A stretch of DNA of 64,000 bases from Paraburkholderia fynbosensis (GCF_902859935.1 NZ_CADIKI010000004.1:310001-374000); one strand, 5' to 3'. Numbered from the stretch's first letter, positions 1 to 8,940 are shown. The notes: generated from the sequence alone by a model not told the origin. Numbers and translations are program-made.

Positions 1-330
1 GATCAACAGCGCGCTGTTCGGCGCTACGGCGGCGAGCCCGAGGCCGGCCGCGAACGTCGTCGCGCCGAACGCGACGACCGGCGCCGAGCCGTAGCGGTCG
101 GCGGCGGCGCCCGCGAACGGTTGCGCGAAGCCCCACACGAGATTGTGCAGCGCGATGGCGAACGCGATCTGCGTGACCGGCAAGCCACGGTCGAACGAGA
201 ACGGGCCGATGAAAAGCCCGAAGGTTTGCCGGATGCCCATCGCCGCGCTAAGAATCAGCGCGCCGGTGAGGGTCACGAGCATCGTCGGGTTGAAGACGGG
301 GGCGAAGCGTTTGCTATTGGCGCTCGACAT
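1..330 (-). CDS. MFS transporter, N-terminal part (cut by window edge)
   Basis: This is the first 110 residues of a major facilitator superfamily permease; the rest lies beyond base 1. The visible part has an amphipathic N-terminus, a first hydrophobic helix (about residues 14-35) and the typical loop between helices 2 and 3 with FAGAAADRYGSAPV, a version of the MFS A-motif. The start at 330 is supported by AGGAG a few bases upstream. It lies downstream of, and on the same strand as, the LysR gene at 445-1383. The substrate cannot be told from this fragment. Confidence 0.8.
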   Translation of the reverse strand, partial: MSSANSKRFAPVFNPTMLVTLTGALILSAAMGIRQTFGLFIGPFSFDRGLPVTQIAFAIALHNLVWGFAQPFAGAAADRYGSAPVVAFGATTFAAGLGLAAVAPNSALLI

Positions 331-444
331 GATTCTGATCTCCTTGGACACCATGGTCGCAGCGGGCGTCAGAACGGGCAAAGTAAAAGATTTCGCCAAC
401 AGATGAGCGTGGCTCACCCATGCGGTGTTACGTGCGATTCGGCT

Positions 445-1383
445 TCAGCTCGACGCGGTTCTCGAGCCCGGACCGTTGGCGTCGACGGGCGCGTCGAACT
501 GCCCGGCCTCGCCGATAAGCCAGCGTTTGAAGTCGCACAGTTCCGGCCGGCGGTCCGCGTTTTCCGCGCTCACGAGCCAGTAGGCGCCAGCCGAATCGAT
601 CGTGTCGGAGGAAGCTTCGACGAGCGCGCCGCTCGCGAGATCGCTGTCGACCAGCGGTCTTCTGCCGAGCGCGACGCCGAGGCCCATGGCGGCCGCTTCG
701 AAAGCGAGCTGGATCGTGTCGACGCTCAAACCTCCAGTGGCCTCGATACCGTTGGCACCAGTCGCATCGAGCCACGCCTGCCAGTCTTCGCTCGCCGCGT
801 TCACATGAATCAGCGTCGCGTGTTCCAGCCTGATGTTGCCGTGCCCGTCGCGCAGACTCTCCAGATAAACGGGGCTGCACACAGGTACGAAGCGTTCGCC
901 GAACAGCCGCGTCCACGCGGCGCCCGCGACCGGAGACCGGCTCAGGCGAATCGCGAAATCGAAGCCGTCGACCGGAAAGCCGACCTGGCGGTGCGACGTG
1001 TCGACGCTCACGCTCACCTTCGCCCAACGCTCGCGAAAACCCGCCAGGCGCTGCAGCAGCCAGCGCGACGCGAAAGTCGGCGCGCAGCTCAACGCGATCG
1101 GGCGATCCGCGCGATGGTTCGGCAGGCGTTGCGTGCCAATGGCGATCAGCGAAAACGCTTCGGCAACGTAGGACAGGTAATCGGCGCCGGTCGTCGTCAG
1201 CGAAATGCCGCGCGGCTCGCGCACGAACAGCTCGACGCCGAGCGCCTGCTCCAGCCCGACGATGCCGTGACTGATCGCGCTCGGCGTCACGTTCAGTTCC
1301 GCGGCGGCGAGCTTGAAACTCTGATGCCTGCCAGCCGCTTCGAAGAAGCGAAGCGCGGGCAGAGGTGGCAGACGAAGCGGCAT
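445..1383 (-). CDS. LysR-family transcriptional regulator (GcvA-like)
   Basis: A 312-residue protein with an N-terminal winged helix-turn-helix (about residues 6-66, containing FKLAAAELNVTPSAISH) and a C-terminal substrate-binding-like effector domain. The start MPLRLPPLPALRFFEAAGRH is typical of the GcvA/AmpR branch of LysR proteins. Length matches the family. It is transcribed away from the DUF899 gene at 1651, so the 270-bp gap between them probably holds the promoters and operator; LysR proteins usually act on the divergent gene and on themselves. Regulation of the DUF899 gene or of the MFS gene downstream is inferred from position only. Confidence 0.9.
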   Translation of the reverse strand: MPLRLPPLPALRFFEAAGRHQSFKLAAAELNVTPSAISHGIVGLEQALGVELFVREPRGISLTTTGADYLSYVAEAFSLIAIGTQRLPNHRADRPIALSCAPTFASRWLLQRLAGFRERWAKVSVSVDTSHRQVGFPVDGFDFAIRLSRSPVAGAAWTRLFGERFVPVCSPVYLESLRDGHGNIRLEHATLIHVNAASEDWQAWLDATGANGIEATGGLSVDTIQLAFEAAAMGLGVALGRRPLVDSDLASGALVEASSDTIDSAGAYWLVSAENADRRPELCDFKRWLIGEAGQFDAPVDANGPGSRTASS

Positions 1384-1650
1384 GTTGCATCCCCAGGGAC
1401 GGCGCGCGGTGACGGTGGCTCTGGCTTCAGCCGCGTTTCACGCGCGCGTGCTGTTTCGCAAAAGCATACCTTGCCGCGCGGTTTCGGTTTCGGCCGCCAT
1501 GGCAGGGTTGCCGGATGCCGTCGCCCACCTCGGACGATTTTTTCGCCATGAATGTCGATTTGCCACGACCCCGATCGTCGTGACCATATGGAGGACGACA
1601 GGAGCGACGATAAGCGCCCTCCATCCCTTTTCCGCACAAGGAGATGGCTG

Positions 1651-2379
1651 ATGACTGACGTAGACACATCCGCGCAAACGCTCAAGCCGGCGCGGCAACT
1701 GGCCGGGCAGCCGCCGCGTTTTCCAGGCGAGAGCGCCGACTATCGCCGCGCACGCAACGACTTGCTGGCCGAGGAGATCGAATTGCGCCGCCATATCGAA
1801 CGGGTGGCGGTGCAGCGCCGCGCGCTGCCGCCTGGCGGCGTCGTGCCCGAGGATTATCGTTTCGACGGCGAAACGGGCCCGGTGACGCTCTCGGAGATGT
1901 TCGGCGAGCACGACACCCTCATCACCTACAACTGGATGTACGGCCCGCAGCGCGCGCGGCCCTGTCCGATGTGCACGTCGCTGCTGAGCGCCTACGACGG
2001 CGAAATGCCCGACATCCTGCAACGCGTGGCGTTCGCGGTGATCGGCCGCTCGCCAATCGAAAAGCTCGTCGCGTTCAAGAAGGAGCGGGGTTGGCGGTAT
2101 CTGCGGCTGTATTCGTCGGGCGGCAACACCTTCAACCGCGATTACGCGGCCGAAGATCCCGCCGGCGACGACAACCCGGCATTGAACGTGTTCACGCGTT
2201 CGAACGGCACCGTGCGGCATTTCTGGGCCGAGGAGATGGGGCCGGCGTCGGCGGATGCCGGCCAGGACCCGCGCGGCGCACCGGATCCGATGCCGCTGTG
2301 GACGCTGCTCGACATGACACCTGGCGGCCGCGGCACCGACTGGTATCCGAGGCTCGACTATCCGAACGTGCCGCGCTAA
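1651..2379 (+). CDS. DUF899 family thioredoxin-like protein
   Basis: A 242-residue cytoplasmic protein of the DUF899 family, which has a thioredoxin-like fold and unknown substrate. Recognisable family features are EEIELRRHIERVAVQRRALP near residue 36, and MYGPQRARPCPMCTSLL, where the two cysteines form a C-x2-C pair at the position of the family's redox or ligand site. I chose the ATG at 1651 because AAGGAG lies seven bases upstream; the open frame reaches back to 1552 but that start has no ribosome-binding site. Single gene, divergent from a LysR regulator. Confidence 0.85.
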   Translation: MTDVDTSAQTLKPARQLAGQPPRFPGESADYRRARNDLLAEEIELRRHIERVAVQRRALPPGGVVPEDYRFDGETGPVTLSEMFGEHDTLITYNWMYGPQRARPCPMCTSLLSAYDGEMPDILQRVAFAVIGRSPIEKLVAFKKERGWRYLRLYSSGGNTFNRDYAAEDPAGDDNPALNVFTRSNGTVRHFWAEEMGPASADAGQDPRGAPDPMPLWTLLDMTPGGRGTDWYPRLDYPNVPR

Positions 2380-2445
2380 GCGCGCGGTGGCCGCGTCATC
2401 GCGCTGCATCCTGCTGCCGTTGCGCGAGGTCTGGAGGCGGCCGGA

Positions 2446-4419
2446 CTAGCGCTGCGCGTCCAGCGCGTAAGCCTGCCCCGGCGCGGTATGCAGATATGCG
2501 GCAACGGCGCACGCGCGCATCGGCCGGCTGAACAGATAGCCTTGCACCGCGCGCGCGCCAAGCGCTTGAACGACCTCGGCTTGCGACGCCGTTTCGAGTC
2601 CTTCCACCACGCATTCGAGCCCGAGGTTGCGGCACAGGTCGAGCACCGACTTGACGATCTTCTTCGACGCGCTGTTCGAGTCCACGTCGGTCACGAAGCT
2701 GCGGTCGATCTTGATCGTATCGAACGGCAGCCTATGCACATAGCTCAGGCTCGAATAGCCGGTGCCGAAGTCGTCGAGCGAGACACGGCAGCCGGCCTGT
2801 TTGATCATCGTGAGCGAGCTGCGCGCCTGCTCGAAATCGCGCGTCACGGCGGTCTCCGTGATTTCGAACGACACGCGCTGCGGCGGCACGCCGCTCGCCG
2901 CCACGATATCGATCAGACGCCGCGCGCGCGCCGACGTCGAGATGTCCACCGCGGACAGATTGAACGAGAGAAACAGATCGCACGGCCAGCGCGCAGCTTC
3001 GTCGAGTGCTTTGTGCAGCAGCACCTCGGTAATGTGCAGAATCAGTTCGGTGCGCTCGGCAATCCGGATGAACTCTTCCGGCCTGACGGCGCCGAGGCGC
3101 GTGTTGTGCCAGCGCCCGAGCGCTTCCAGACCGATGGGGCGCCGCGTGAGCAGATCGTAGATCGGCTGGAATTCCAGAAGCAGCTCCGCTTCGAGATCGG
3201 CATGGCGCAGTTCCTGGGTCACGAGGCTCGAACGCCGGATGCGCGTTTCGTGCTCCGTCGAGAAAATCACCGGCTTGCCGCGACGGCTTTCCTTGCCGAA
3301 GTACAACGCGGCGTCGGCACGTTCGAAAACCTGCGCGACGGTCTTGCCGGCTTCGGGGAACGCGGCCCAGCCGATCGTCCCCGACAGCTCGGCGATATTG
3401 CCTGCCACCCGATACGGTGCGCTGAGCGCGTCGCAGATGCGCTGGCCCAACTCGACGAGCGCTTCGTCCGATAACCTCTGCTGCGCGAGGACGCCGAATT
3501 CATCGCCGCCGAGGCGCGCGAAGAAGAGGCCCGGCTCGGCTTGCGCGAGCAGTCGCGAGCCGACCTCCTGGAGCACGAGGTCGCCGCTCGCATGACCGTA
3601 GATGTCGTTGACCTGTTTGAAGCCGTCCAGATCGATCAGTCCGACATTGAAGCCGCTACCCGTGGCGAGTGATTGTTCCGCCATCGCGCGCAACGACGCG
3701 AAGAAGCTGCGCCGGTTGGGCAGGTCGGTCAGGCTGTCGATGCTTGCGAGACGGAAGTTGTCGTCGCTGAGCCGCTGTGTTTTCTGCTGGCTCGCCTGCA
3801 GTTCGCGCTGTGCATGCACGACGTCGGCGAAGGTCCGGTAATACAGCTGGATGATGACTGCGAGCGCGACGCCCACCAGCGTCATATCGATCGCCATCGC
3901 GATGAAGACCGGATAGCCCGTGAAAACGAGGAAGGTGGAAAAGCTTAGGATGACGATGGAAAGCAGTAGCAGCGCGGCGGTGCGCAGATGCATCAGGCAG
4001 AACACGCAGCCGACCAGCGTGGTCGCCATATAGAACGCGACCTGCGCCTGCTCGAACGCGGTGCCGTAGGGAAAGAGCAGAAGCGACCAGGCGCTGAACG
4101 CGACGCCGAACAGGCCGGCGAGCCAGGTCACTTGGCGCAGTTCGGCCTCGGCCGTGTCGCCGGTGAGCACGCGATGCCGGACGTGCCACCAGCGTATGCA
4201 ACGGACAATGCACAACGTGCACAGCACGGCGGGCAGATAGATGGACAACCATGCCGGCGCACTTTGCCAATGCGTGACCGCTACGGCCATCGTGTTGACG
4301 AGCAGGATGAAATAGAGAAGCGGAATCTGACGGCTGAACGCCTGAAGCTGCGAGCACGCGAGCTCTGGGTCGCTTTCCGTGACCCAGCGTGCTTCCCTTA
4401 ACCTGGCTAGCCGACCCAT
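2446..4419 (-). CDS. Membrane-bound bifunctional GGDEF/EAL cyclic-di-GMP enzyme
   Basis: A 657-residue protein. The N-terminal 200 residues are strongly hydrophobic with about six membrane helices, followed by a short coiled linker, a GGDEF diguanylate cyclase domain and an EAL phosphodiesterase domain. The GGDEF signature is intact at residues 304-308 and the EAL signature at 432-434, followed by DDFGTGYSSLSY, so both activities look possible. The protein would make or degrade cyclic-di-GMP at the inner membrane in response to an unknown signal sensed by the membrane region. An AAGGAAGGGA ribosome-binding site supports the start at 4419. An unusual nested inverted repeat lies upstream at 4504-4568. 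Confidence 0.95.
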   Translation of the reverse strand: MGRLARLREARWVTESDPELACSQLQAFSRQIPLLYFILLVNTMAVAVTHWQSAPAWLSIYLPAVLCTLCIVRCIRWWHVRHRVLTGDTAEAELRQVTWLAGLFGVAFSAWSLLLFPYGTAFEQAQVAFYMATTLVGCVFCLMHLRTAALLLLSIVILSFSTFLVFTGYPVFIAMAIDMTLVGVALAVIIQLYYRTFADVVHAQRELQASQQKTQRLSDDNFRLASIDSLTDLPNRRSFFASLRAMAEQSLATGSGFNVGLIDLDGFKQVNDIYGHASGDLVLQEVGSRLLAQAEPGLFFARLGGDEFGVLAQQRLSDEALVELGQRICDALSAPYRVAGNIAELSGTIGWAAFPEAGKTVAQVFERADAALYFGKESRRGKPVIFSTEHETRIRRSSLVTQELRHADLEAELLLEFQPIYDLLTRRPIGLEALGRWHNTRLGAVRPEEFIRIAERTELILHITEVLLHKALDEAARWPCDLFLSFNLSAVDISTSARARRLIDIVAASGVPPQRVSFEITETAVTRDFEQARSSLTMIKQAGCRVSLDDFGTGYSSLSYVHRLPFDTIKIDRSFVTDVDSNSASKKIVKSVLDLCRNLGLECVVEGLETASQAEVVQALGARAVQGYLFSRPMRACAVAAYLHTAPGQAYALDAQR

Positions 4420-4503
4420 TCCCTTCCTTTTAACGTTTGCGTCGCGTACGCAGCCTTGTATATCGGCAATGCCGGGACGAGCTTGATAGGCTAGTCGAAG
4501 GAA

Positions 4504-4568
4504 ATAAATGGGGCGTCGAGCAAGCGGTAAGTCCGACCTGGCAGGACTTTGATGCGCGAGTCATTTAT
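4504..4568. repeat. Nested inverted repeat in the leader region of the GGDEF/EAL gene
   Basis: Three arms nest around one centre: ATAAATG (4504-4510) with CATTTAT (4562-4568), GCGTC (4513-4517) with GATGC (4551-4555, one wobble), and AAGTCC (4529-4534) with GGACTT (4544-4549). The element sits between the exported-protein gene (ends 4607) and the GGDEF/EAL start (4419), both on the minus strand. It could be a folded 5' leader or a boundary hairpin; there is no U-tract of an intrinsic terminator. Confidence 0.45.
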
Positions 4569-4606
4569 GCCGCGCCGGGCCTACAGTCCCCGGCGATTTT
4601 ACCGGT

Positions 4607-4990
4607 TCATAGCATCGGGCACGACAGCACGCGTTGAGGGGGAACGGCGGTGCCGGGTTCCCCATTCGTGGCCGGCGTGCCCTGCGGCGGGGTGGAGACG
4701 AGGCGCACCGCATTCACGCCCGCATTCGCCAGCACGTATTTCTCCGCGCTTTTCTCGGGTTGCCAGTATGCGCGGAAGGCACCGCTGTCGCCGAAAATCA
4801 GCAGCTTGCCGTGGACCGTTTTCGCGCCGCTGACCAGATCGACGGGTTCGCCGTCACGCATTTTGAAGCCTTCGGGTGTCGCCGAACCGGTTGCGCCGAC
4901 GAGCGTGGCGCAGCCGTTATCGTCGGCCGCCGAGGCGGCGCACGACAGCGTGGCAACCAGCAAGCCTGTTGCAATATGGCGAAACTTCAT
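4607..4990 (-). CDS. Small exported protein of unknown function
   Basis: A 127-residue protein with a clear Sec signal peptide (basic MKFRH, hydrophobic stretch, AASAA cleavage region). The mature part has two cysteines, an early CATLVG and CPML at the very C-terminus, which could form a disulfide in the periplasm. I do not recognise a family. The start MKFRHIATG at 4990 has GGGAG nine bases upstream and gives the signal peptide directly at the N-terminus; the open frame extends to 5152 but that extension looks non-coding. Likely single gene upstream of the GGDEF/EAL gene. Confidence 0.7.
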   Translation of the reverse strand: MKFRHIATGLLVATLSCAASAADDNGCATLVGATGSATPEGFKMRDGEPVDLVSGAKTVHGKLLIFGDSGAFRAYWQPEKSAEKYVLANAGVNAVRLVSTPPQGTPATNGEPGTAVPPQRVLSCPML

Positions 4991-5287
4991 TTTTATTTTC
5001 TCCCGAATTCTTAAATCGCTCGGGGCATCGAGCGCCCCACGCCGAATCTCTGCGATCCACGGTAACACAGCAAAAATGCGTGCCCGCGGCCGTTTTGGGC
5101 CGCTAAGGTACTGAAATTGCAACGGATTGTGATGCGCTGGCGAAGCGCGCAAAGCGCCGGAAGCGCGTAAGGGCGCGATTCTTATGGCACTTTGCGACGA
5201 AAAATCGTCAAATTGGCTCTGGGCGGGTGATACAAGCCTTACACGAAGGTTTGCGCGAATGCGCGCCTATGCGTTAGTGTGTCGGTC

Positions 5288-5311
5288 CCGGCGCGACAGA
5301 TGTGGCGCCGG
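5288..5311 (+). promoter_or_regulatory. Hairpin in the 5' leader of the HU gene
   Basis: CCGGCGC (5288-5294) is followed by ten bases and then its perfect complement GCGCCGG (5305-5311), ending 27 bases before the HU start codon. In RNA this would be a stable stem in the leader. HU genes are growth-phase and translationally regulated in other bacteria, so a role in mRNA stability or translation is possible but is inference. Confidence 0.35.
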
Positions 5312-5338
5312 TTCCATGATTACCATACGGGAAGTGCT

Positions 5339-5617
5339 ATGAACAAACAGGAACTGATTGATGCAGTCGCCGCAGCGACCGGCGAAAGCAAAGCGGCCAC
5401 CGGCCAAACCATCGACGCAATCGTCGAAGCGGTGACCAAAGCGGTTGTCAGCGGCGATACGGTGCAACTGGTCGGTTTCGGTTCTTTCTCGACCGGCGCG
5501 CGCGCAGCACGCGTGGGCCGCAATCCGTCGACGGGTGCCGAGATCCAGATCGCGGCAGCCAAGACGGTGAAGTTCACTGCCGGCAAGGCGTTCAAGGAAG
5601 CCGTCAACGCGTCGTAA
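5339..5617 (+). CDS. HU-family nucleoid DNA-binding protein
   Basis: A 92-residue protein that matches HU subunits along its whole length: [11 protein letters not shown] at the N-terminus, the dimerisation helices, GFGSFS and [13 protein letters not shown] in the DNA-binding arm, and [14 protein letters not shown] at the C-terminus. HU binds DNA without strong sequence preference, bends it and compacts the nucleoid. The start at 5339 gives the standard HU length; GGGAAG just upstream is a modest ribosome-binding site. It is a lone gene with a leader hairpin at 5288-5311. Confidence 0.95.
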   Translation: MNKQELIDAVAAATGESKAATGQTIDAIVEAVTKAVVSGDTVQLVGFGSFSTGARAARVGRNPSTGAEIQIAAAKTVKFTAGKAFKEAVNAS

Positions 5618-5810
5618 TGCAACGCGCTTCACGCCGGAGCATCCGCGTGCGCGCTGCCATGCTGTGACGCGTGCGGCGAGCCATGTCTCGGGCGTGAAGA
5701 ATCACGCGCTGCCCAACCCCGTCGAGCTGGAACGGTCCGTGGCTGGTGCGGCGCGTGTGCCTGAGTCGCGATGAATTGCGGCTTGTGGCGCGCCTCGTTC
5801 GACCTGCGGC

Positions 5811-6932
5811 TCAAGCCGCCGCGCGACGCTTGCGGGTGGCGGCGGCGAGGGTGTCGAGCGCCGGCTCGGTTTGCGCCCAGCTCACGCAGGCATCCGTAAT
5901 CGATACGCCGTAACGCAGCGGCACACCGGCCTTCAGATCCTGACGGCCTTCGTCCAGATGACTCTCCAGCATGACGCCGATAATGCGGCGCTCGCGCTGC
6001 GTGAGTTGCTGCGCCAGATCCTGCACCACGTCCAGTTGGCGCAAATGCGATTTGCCCGAGTTCGCGTGCGAGCAATCGATCATCACCTGTTCGCGCAGAC
6101 CCGCTGACTTGAGCGCCGCGCAGGTCGCCTCCACCGACGCGCTGTCGTAGTTCGGCCCTTTCTTGCCGCCGCGCAGGATCACGTGCGCGTCGTCGTTGCC
6201 GCGCGTTTCGAAGATCGCGGCCATGCCCATTTTCGTCATGCCCATGAACGCGTGGCTCGCGCGCGCCGCGACGATCGCGTCCGCTGCGATCTGGACGCCG
6301 CCGTCGGTGCCGTTCTTGAAGCCGATCGGGCAGCTCAACCCCGAGGCCAGTTGCCGATGACTCTGGCTCTCCGTCGTGCGCGCGCCGATGGCGCCCCACG
6401 CGATCAGATCGGCGATGTATTGCGGGCTGAGCAGGTCGAGAAACTCGGTGGCGGTGGCGAGGCCCAGGCCGTTGATGTCGAGCAGCAGTTGCCGCGCGAG
6501 ACGCAGGCCTTCGTTGATGCGGAAGCTGCCGTCCAGACGCGGATCGTTGATATAGCCTTTCCAGCCGACCGTAGTGCGCGGCTTCTCGAAGTAGACGCGC
6601 ATCACGATCAGCAGATCGTTCTTGTAGGCGTCGGCCGCGGCCTTGAGCTTGCGGGCGTATTCGATCGCCTGGTCGTGGTCGTGAATCGAGCAGGGTCCGA
6701 CGATCAGCACGAGCCGGTCGTCGCGGCCATGCAGAATGTCGGCGATTTCCGCGCGCGTTTTTTCGACGAGCGTTTGCACCGTTTGCGGCACGGGCAGTTC
6801 GTCTTGCAGCAGCGCAGGGGAAATCAACGGACGTACCGCGCCGATCCGGACGTCGTCGATGCGCGTGGTGTCCTGGGTGGCGTCGGCCGAGCCGACTTCC
6901 TGATCGTGCAAAGGATTGTCGATGGCGCTCAA
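5811..6932 (-). CDS. aroG: 3-deoxy-7-phosphoheptulonate (DAHP) synthase, class I
   Basis: A 373-residue class I (AroFGH-type) DAHP synthase. It condenses phosphoenolpyruvate and erythrose 4-phosphate, the entry step to aromatic amino acids. Visible signatures are GPCSIHD (residues 79-85, with the metal-ligand Cys81), MRVYFEKPRTTVGWKG (111-126), the ARTTESQ and GFKNGTDG phosphate-binding loops and DCSHANSGK further on. The N-terminal 45 residues are typical of the feedback-sensitive type, but which amino acid inhibits cannot be read from sequence. The start codon is TTG, with GGAG six bases upstream; no in-frame ATG fits better. Confidence 0.95.
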   Translation of the reverse strand: MSAIDNPLHDQEVGSADATQDTTRIDDVRIGAVRPLISPALLQDELPVPQTVQTLVEKTRAEIADILHGRDDRLVLIVGPCSIHDHDQAIEYARKLKAAADAYKNDLLIVMRVYFEKPRTTVGWKGYINDPRLDGSFRINEGLRLARQLLLDINGLGLATATEFLDLLSPQYIADLIAWGAIGARTTESQSHRQLASGLSCPIGFKNGTDGGVQIAADAIVAARASHAFMGMTKMGMAAIFETRGNDDAHVILRGGKKGPNYDSASVEATCAALKSAGLREQVMIDCSHANSGKSHLRQLDVVQDLAQQLTQRERRIIGVMLESHLDEGRQDLKAGVPLRYGVSITDACVSWAQTEPALDTLAAATRKRRAAA

Positions 6933-6957
6933 AATATTCTCCGGGGCCTGGATGATG

Positions 6958-6974
6958 AGGCGGCGTGGCCGCCT
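6958..6974 (-). promoter_or_regulatory. Short hairpin in the leader of the DAHP synthase gene
   Basis: AGGCGGC and GCCGCCT form a perfect seven-base stem around a three-base loop, about 25 bases upstream of the TTG start. It is not followed by a U-tract and I see no leader peptide rich in aromatic codons, so classical attenuation is not supported. It could affect translation of the TTG-initiated message. Confidence 0.25.
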
Positions 6975-7103
6975 GAATGTGCGCGTGCCTGCACGCCGGT
7001 TTCGCGTGGACTCTGCGCTGGGATTATGTTGTTTGTATCGAGTTTGCGTTGATCCGCTGGCGCGATTATGACACCCGCTTGCCGCAGCGAGGACTGCGGC
7101 GGA

Positions 7104-7943
7104 TCAGAGTTTGCCGATCAACGCCATCGCGGCGGCCGGATTGCGCTCCTTGAAGCCGCTGATCACGTACAGGTAGACATCGCGTGCGGCCGCTTTGGCC
7201 GGCGGCTCGGCGCAGGTCTCCAGGTCCGCCGGCGTGGTGCCGGCGGCAAGCTGGCGCGCGCGCTCGGCCCATGCGTCGAGTGCTTTCGCTGAGTAGCCCT
7301 TGGCCTGCTTGTCGGTCGTGCCCATGATGCGCACGTACACGAACGGCGCGGTGAGGTCGGCGATTTGCGGGTAATCGCTGTCGCCGGCGAGCACGACCGC
7401 AACCTTATACTTTCTCGCGAGCGCGATGAATTCCGGCGACTTGAACGTGTCGTTGCGCACTTCGATCGCGTGCCTGAGCTTCAGGCCTTCGATACTGGCG
7501 GGCAGCAGTTTCAGAAACGCTTCGAAGTCTTCGTGATCGAATTTCTTGGTCGGCGCGAATTGCCAGTTGATCGGACCGAGCTTCTGTTTGAGCAGCAGGA
7601 CGCCGCTCGCGAAGAAGCGTTCGATCGTTTCGCCTGCTTCCGCCAGCACTTTTCTGTTGGTTGCGTAGCGCGGGGCTTTCAGAGAAAAGACGAAATCGTC
7701 CGGTGTCTCCTGATACCACTTCTCATAGCTCGCTGGCTTCTGCAAACCGTAAAACGTGCCGTTGATTTCTATCGACGTGAGATTGCGGCTCGCGTATTCG
7801 AGTTCGCGGGCTTGCGCGAGATCGTCCGGGTAAAACGGGCCGCGCCACGGCGCATAGGTCCAGCCGCCGATGCCGATGCGAATGTTCGCGGTCTTCGTGG
7901 ATTTCGCGCGCTTGGTGCTCGTTACGCTTTTTGCTTCAGCCAC
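7104..7943 (-). CDS. DUF72 (YecE-like) family protein
   Basis: A 279-residue member of the DUF72/YecE family, which has a TIM-barrel-like fold and no firmly established function. Family marks are IRIGIGGWTYAPWRGPFYP near the N-terminus, SIEINGTFYGLQKPASYEKW, and the C-terminal YLYVISGFKERNPAAAM. I chose the GTG at 7943 because AAGGAG lies seven bases upstream; the frame extends seven codons further to an ATG without a ribosome-binding site. Single gene on the minus strand, downstream of the TetR gene. Confidence 0.85.
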   Translation of the reverse strand: MAEAKSVTSTKRAKSTKTANIRIGIGGWTYAPWRGPFYPDDLAQARELEYASRNLTSIEINGTFYGLQKPASYEKWYQETPDDFVFSLKAPRYATNRKVLAEAGETIERFFASGVLLLKQKLGPINWQFAPTKKFDHEDFEAFLKLLPASIEGLKLRHAIEVRNDTFKSPEFIALARKYKVAVVLAGDSDYPQIADLTAPFVYVRIMGTTDKQAKGYSAKALDAWAERARQLAAGTTPADLETCAEPPAKAAARDVYLYVISGFKERNPAAAMALIGKL

Positions 7944-8054
7944 CTGGAATCTCCTTCTGGACACGGCCGGGGAAGCAGTAGATTAAGCTTCTTTTTGACC
8001 GCCGCACAGACGTGGAGAATCGCCTTCGCAGAGAAGCGGCGCATTGACGGTGCG

Positions 8055-8894
8055 CTATGCGTCACGCTGTGTAGTTGGCGAACGCTGCACAGCTGCTGCT
8101 TCTTCGAAGCGCCGGTTCGCCTCCGCCACTTCCATCCTGAACTGCTGCAATGCACTCACGGCCAGGTCCGGCGGCGTGAGCGCGCTCCACAACACGTCGA
8201 TCAGTTGATTCGCGGTCGCGTCGATATCGATCTGCCGGTTCGTCAGCGTGGCGTCCCACAGCACGTGCTCCATCGGCCCGAACACCATCGAGCGTAATAG
8301 ACGCAGCGGCATGTCGGCGCGAATCTGCCCGCTCTCCTGGCCTTGCGCCAGCACGCGCATCAACGGCGCGGTGTAGCGGCGCTGCAGTTCGGTCAACGCC
8401 TCGCTCAACTCGTGATGACGCGCGCGGCCCTCGGACAGCACGAGCGCGCACAGATCGGTGCCGTTCACCAGCATCAGCCGCAAATGCGTGCGCACGATGA
8501 AAGTGAATTGCTGGCGCACGTTGCCGTCGCGCGGCAAGCCCGACTCGATGGCCTCGATGATCTCGTCGTACCAGTCGCCGATTACGCGCGCACACAGCTC
8601 GCGCTTGCCACGGAAATAGCTGAACACGGTCGCTTCTGAAATGCCGAGACGCTGCGCGATCTCCGCGGTTGTCGCGCGCTCGTAGCCTTTTTCGGAAAAC
8701 ACGTCACGCCCCGCCTGAAGAATCTCCTTCACGCGTTGTTGCGATTTGCGTCCAGCCGGCTGGCGGCGCGACACGGGAAGTTCGGCCTTCACGGCAACCG
8801 TCATATGAGTCAGGTTCAGATTTGCGGCTCGGATTGAGCCGGAGGTTAGGCGTCTGGCGACTGATGACGGCGATCCTATCACGGAAGAGGGCAT
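8055..8894 (-). CDS. TetR-family regulator divergent from the liu operon (LiuQ-like)
   Basis: The core is a TetR-type helix-turn-helix, ATTAEIAQRLGISEATVFSYF, preceded by the usual first helix (VFSEKGYERA), and a helical ligand-binding domain. The ATG at 8894 has GAGGAG six bases upstream, giving 279 residues; a shorter start at 8804 (249 residues) is closer to usual TetR length but has no ribosome-binding site. It is divergent from isovaleryl-CoA dehydrogenase with two palindromes between them. Comparative genomics has described a TetR regulator, LiuQ, for branched-chain amino acid degradation in beta-proteobacteria; assigning this protein to it rests on position. Confidence 0.85.
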   Translation of the reverse strand: MPSSVIGSPSSVARRLTSGSIRAANLNLTHMTVAVKAELPVSRRQPAGRKSQQRVKEILQAGRDVFSEKGYERATTAEIAQRLGISEATVFSYFRGKRELCARVIGDWYDEIIEAIESGLPRDGNVRQQFTFIVRTHLRLMLVNGTDLCALVLSEGRARHHELSEALTELQRRYTAPLMRVLAQGQESGQIRADMPLRLLRSMVFGPMEHVLWDATLTNRQIDIDATANQLIDVLWSALTPPDLAVSALQQFRMEVAEANRRFEEAAAVQRSPTTQRDA

Positions 8895-8917
8895 GCGGAG
8901 CTCCTCGGACCATTTTC

Positions 8918-8930
8918 TGAGTAACACTCA
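8918..8930. promoter_or_regulatory. Palindrome in the liu/TetR intergenic region, likely operator
   Basis: TGAGT-AAC-ACTCA is a perfect five-base inverted repeat with a three-base centre. It lies 24 bases upstream of the TetR start codon and 11 bases before the liu -35 box. The spacing and symmetry suit a TetR dimer. Which of the two palindromes here is bound by the neighbouring TetR protein is not known. Confidence 0.5.
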
Positions 8931-8940
8931 AAAATACCTA

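Noticed and set aside
121..1551. Long plus-strand frame of 476 codons opposite the LysR gene
   Set aside because: Arginine-rich composition typical of the antisense of a high-GC gene; the opposite strand encodes a clear LysR protein.
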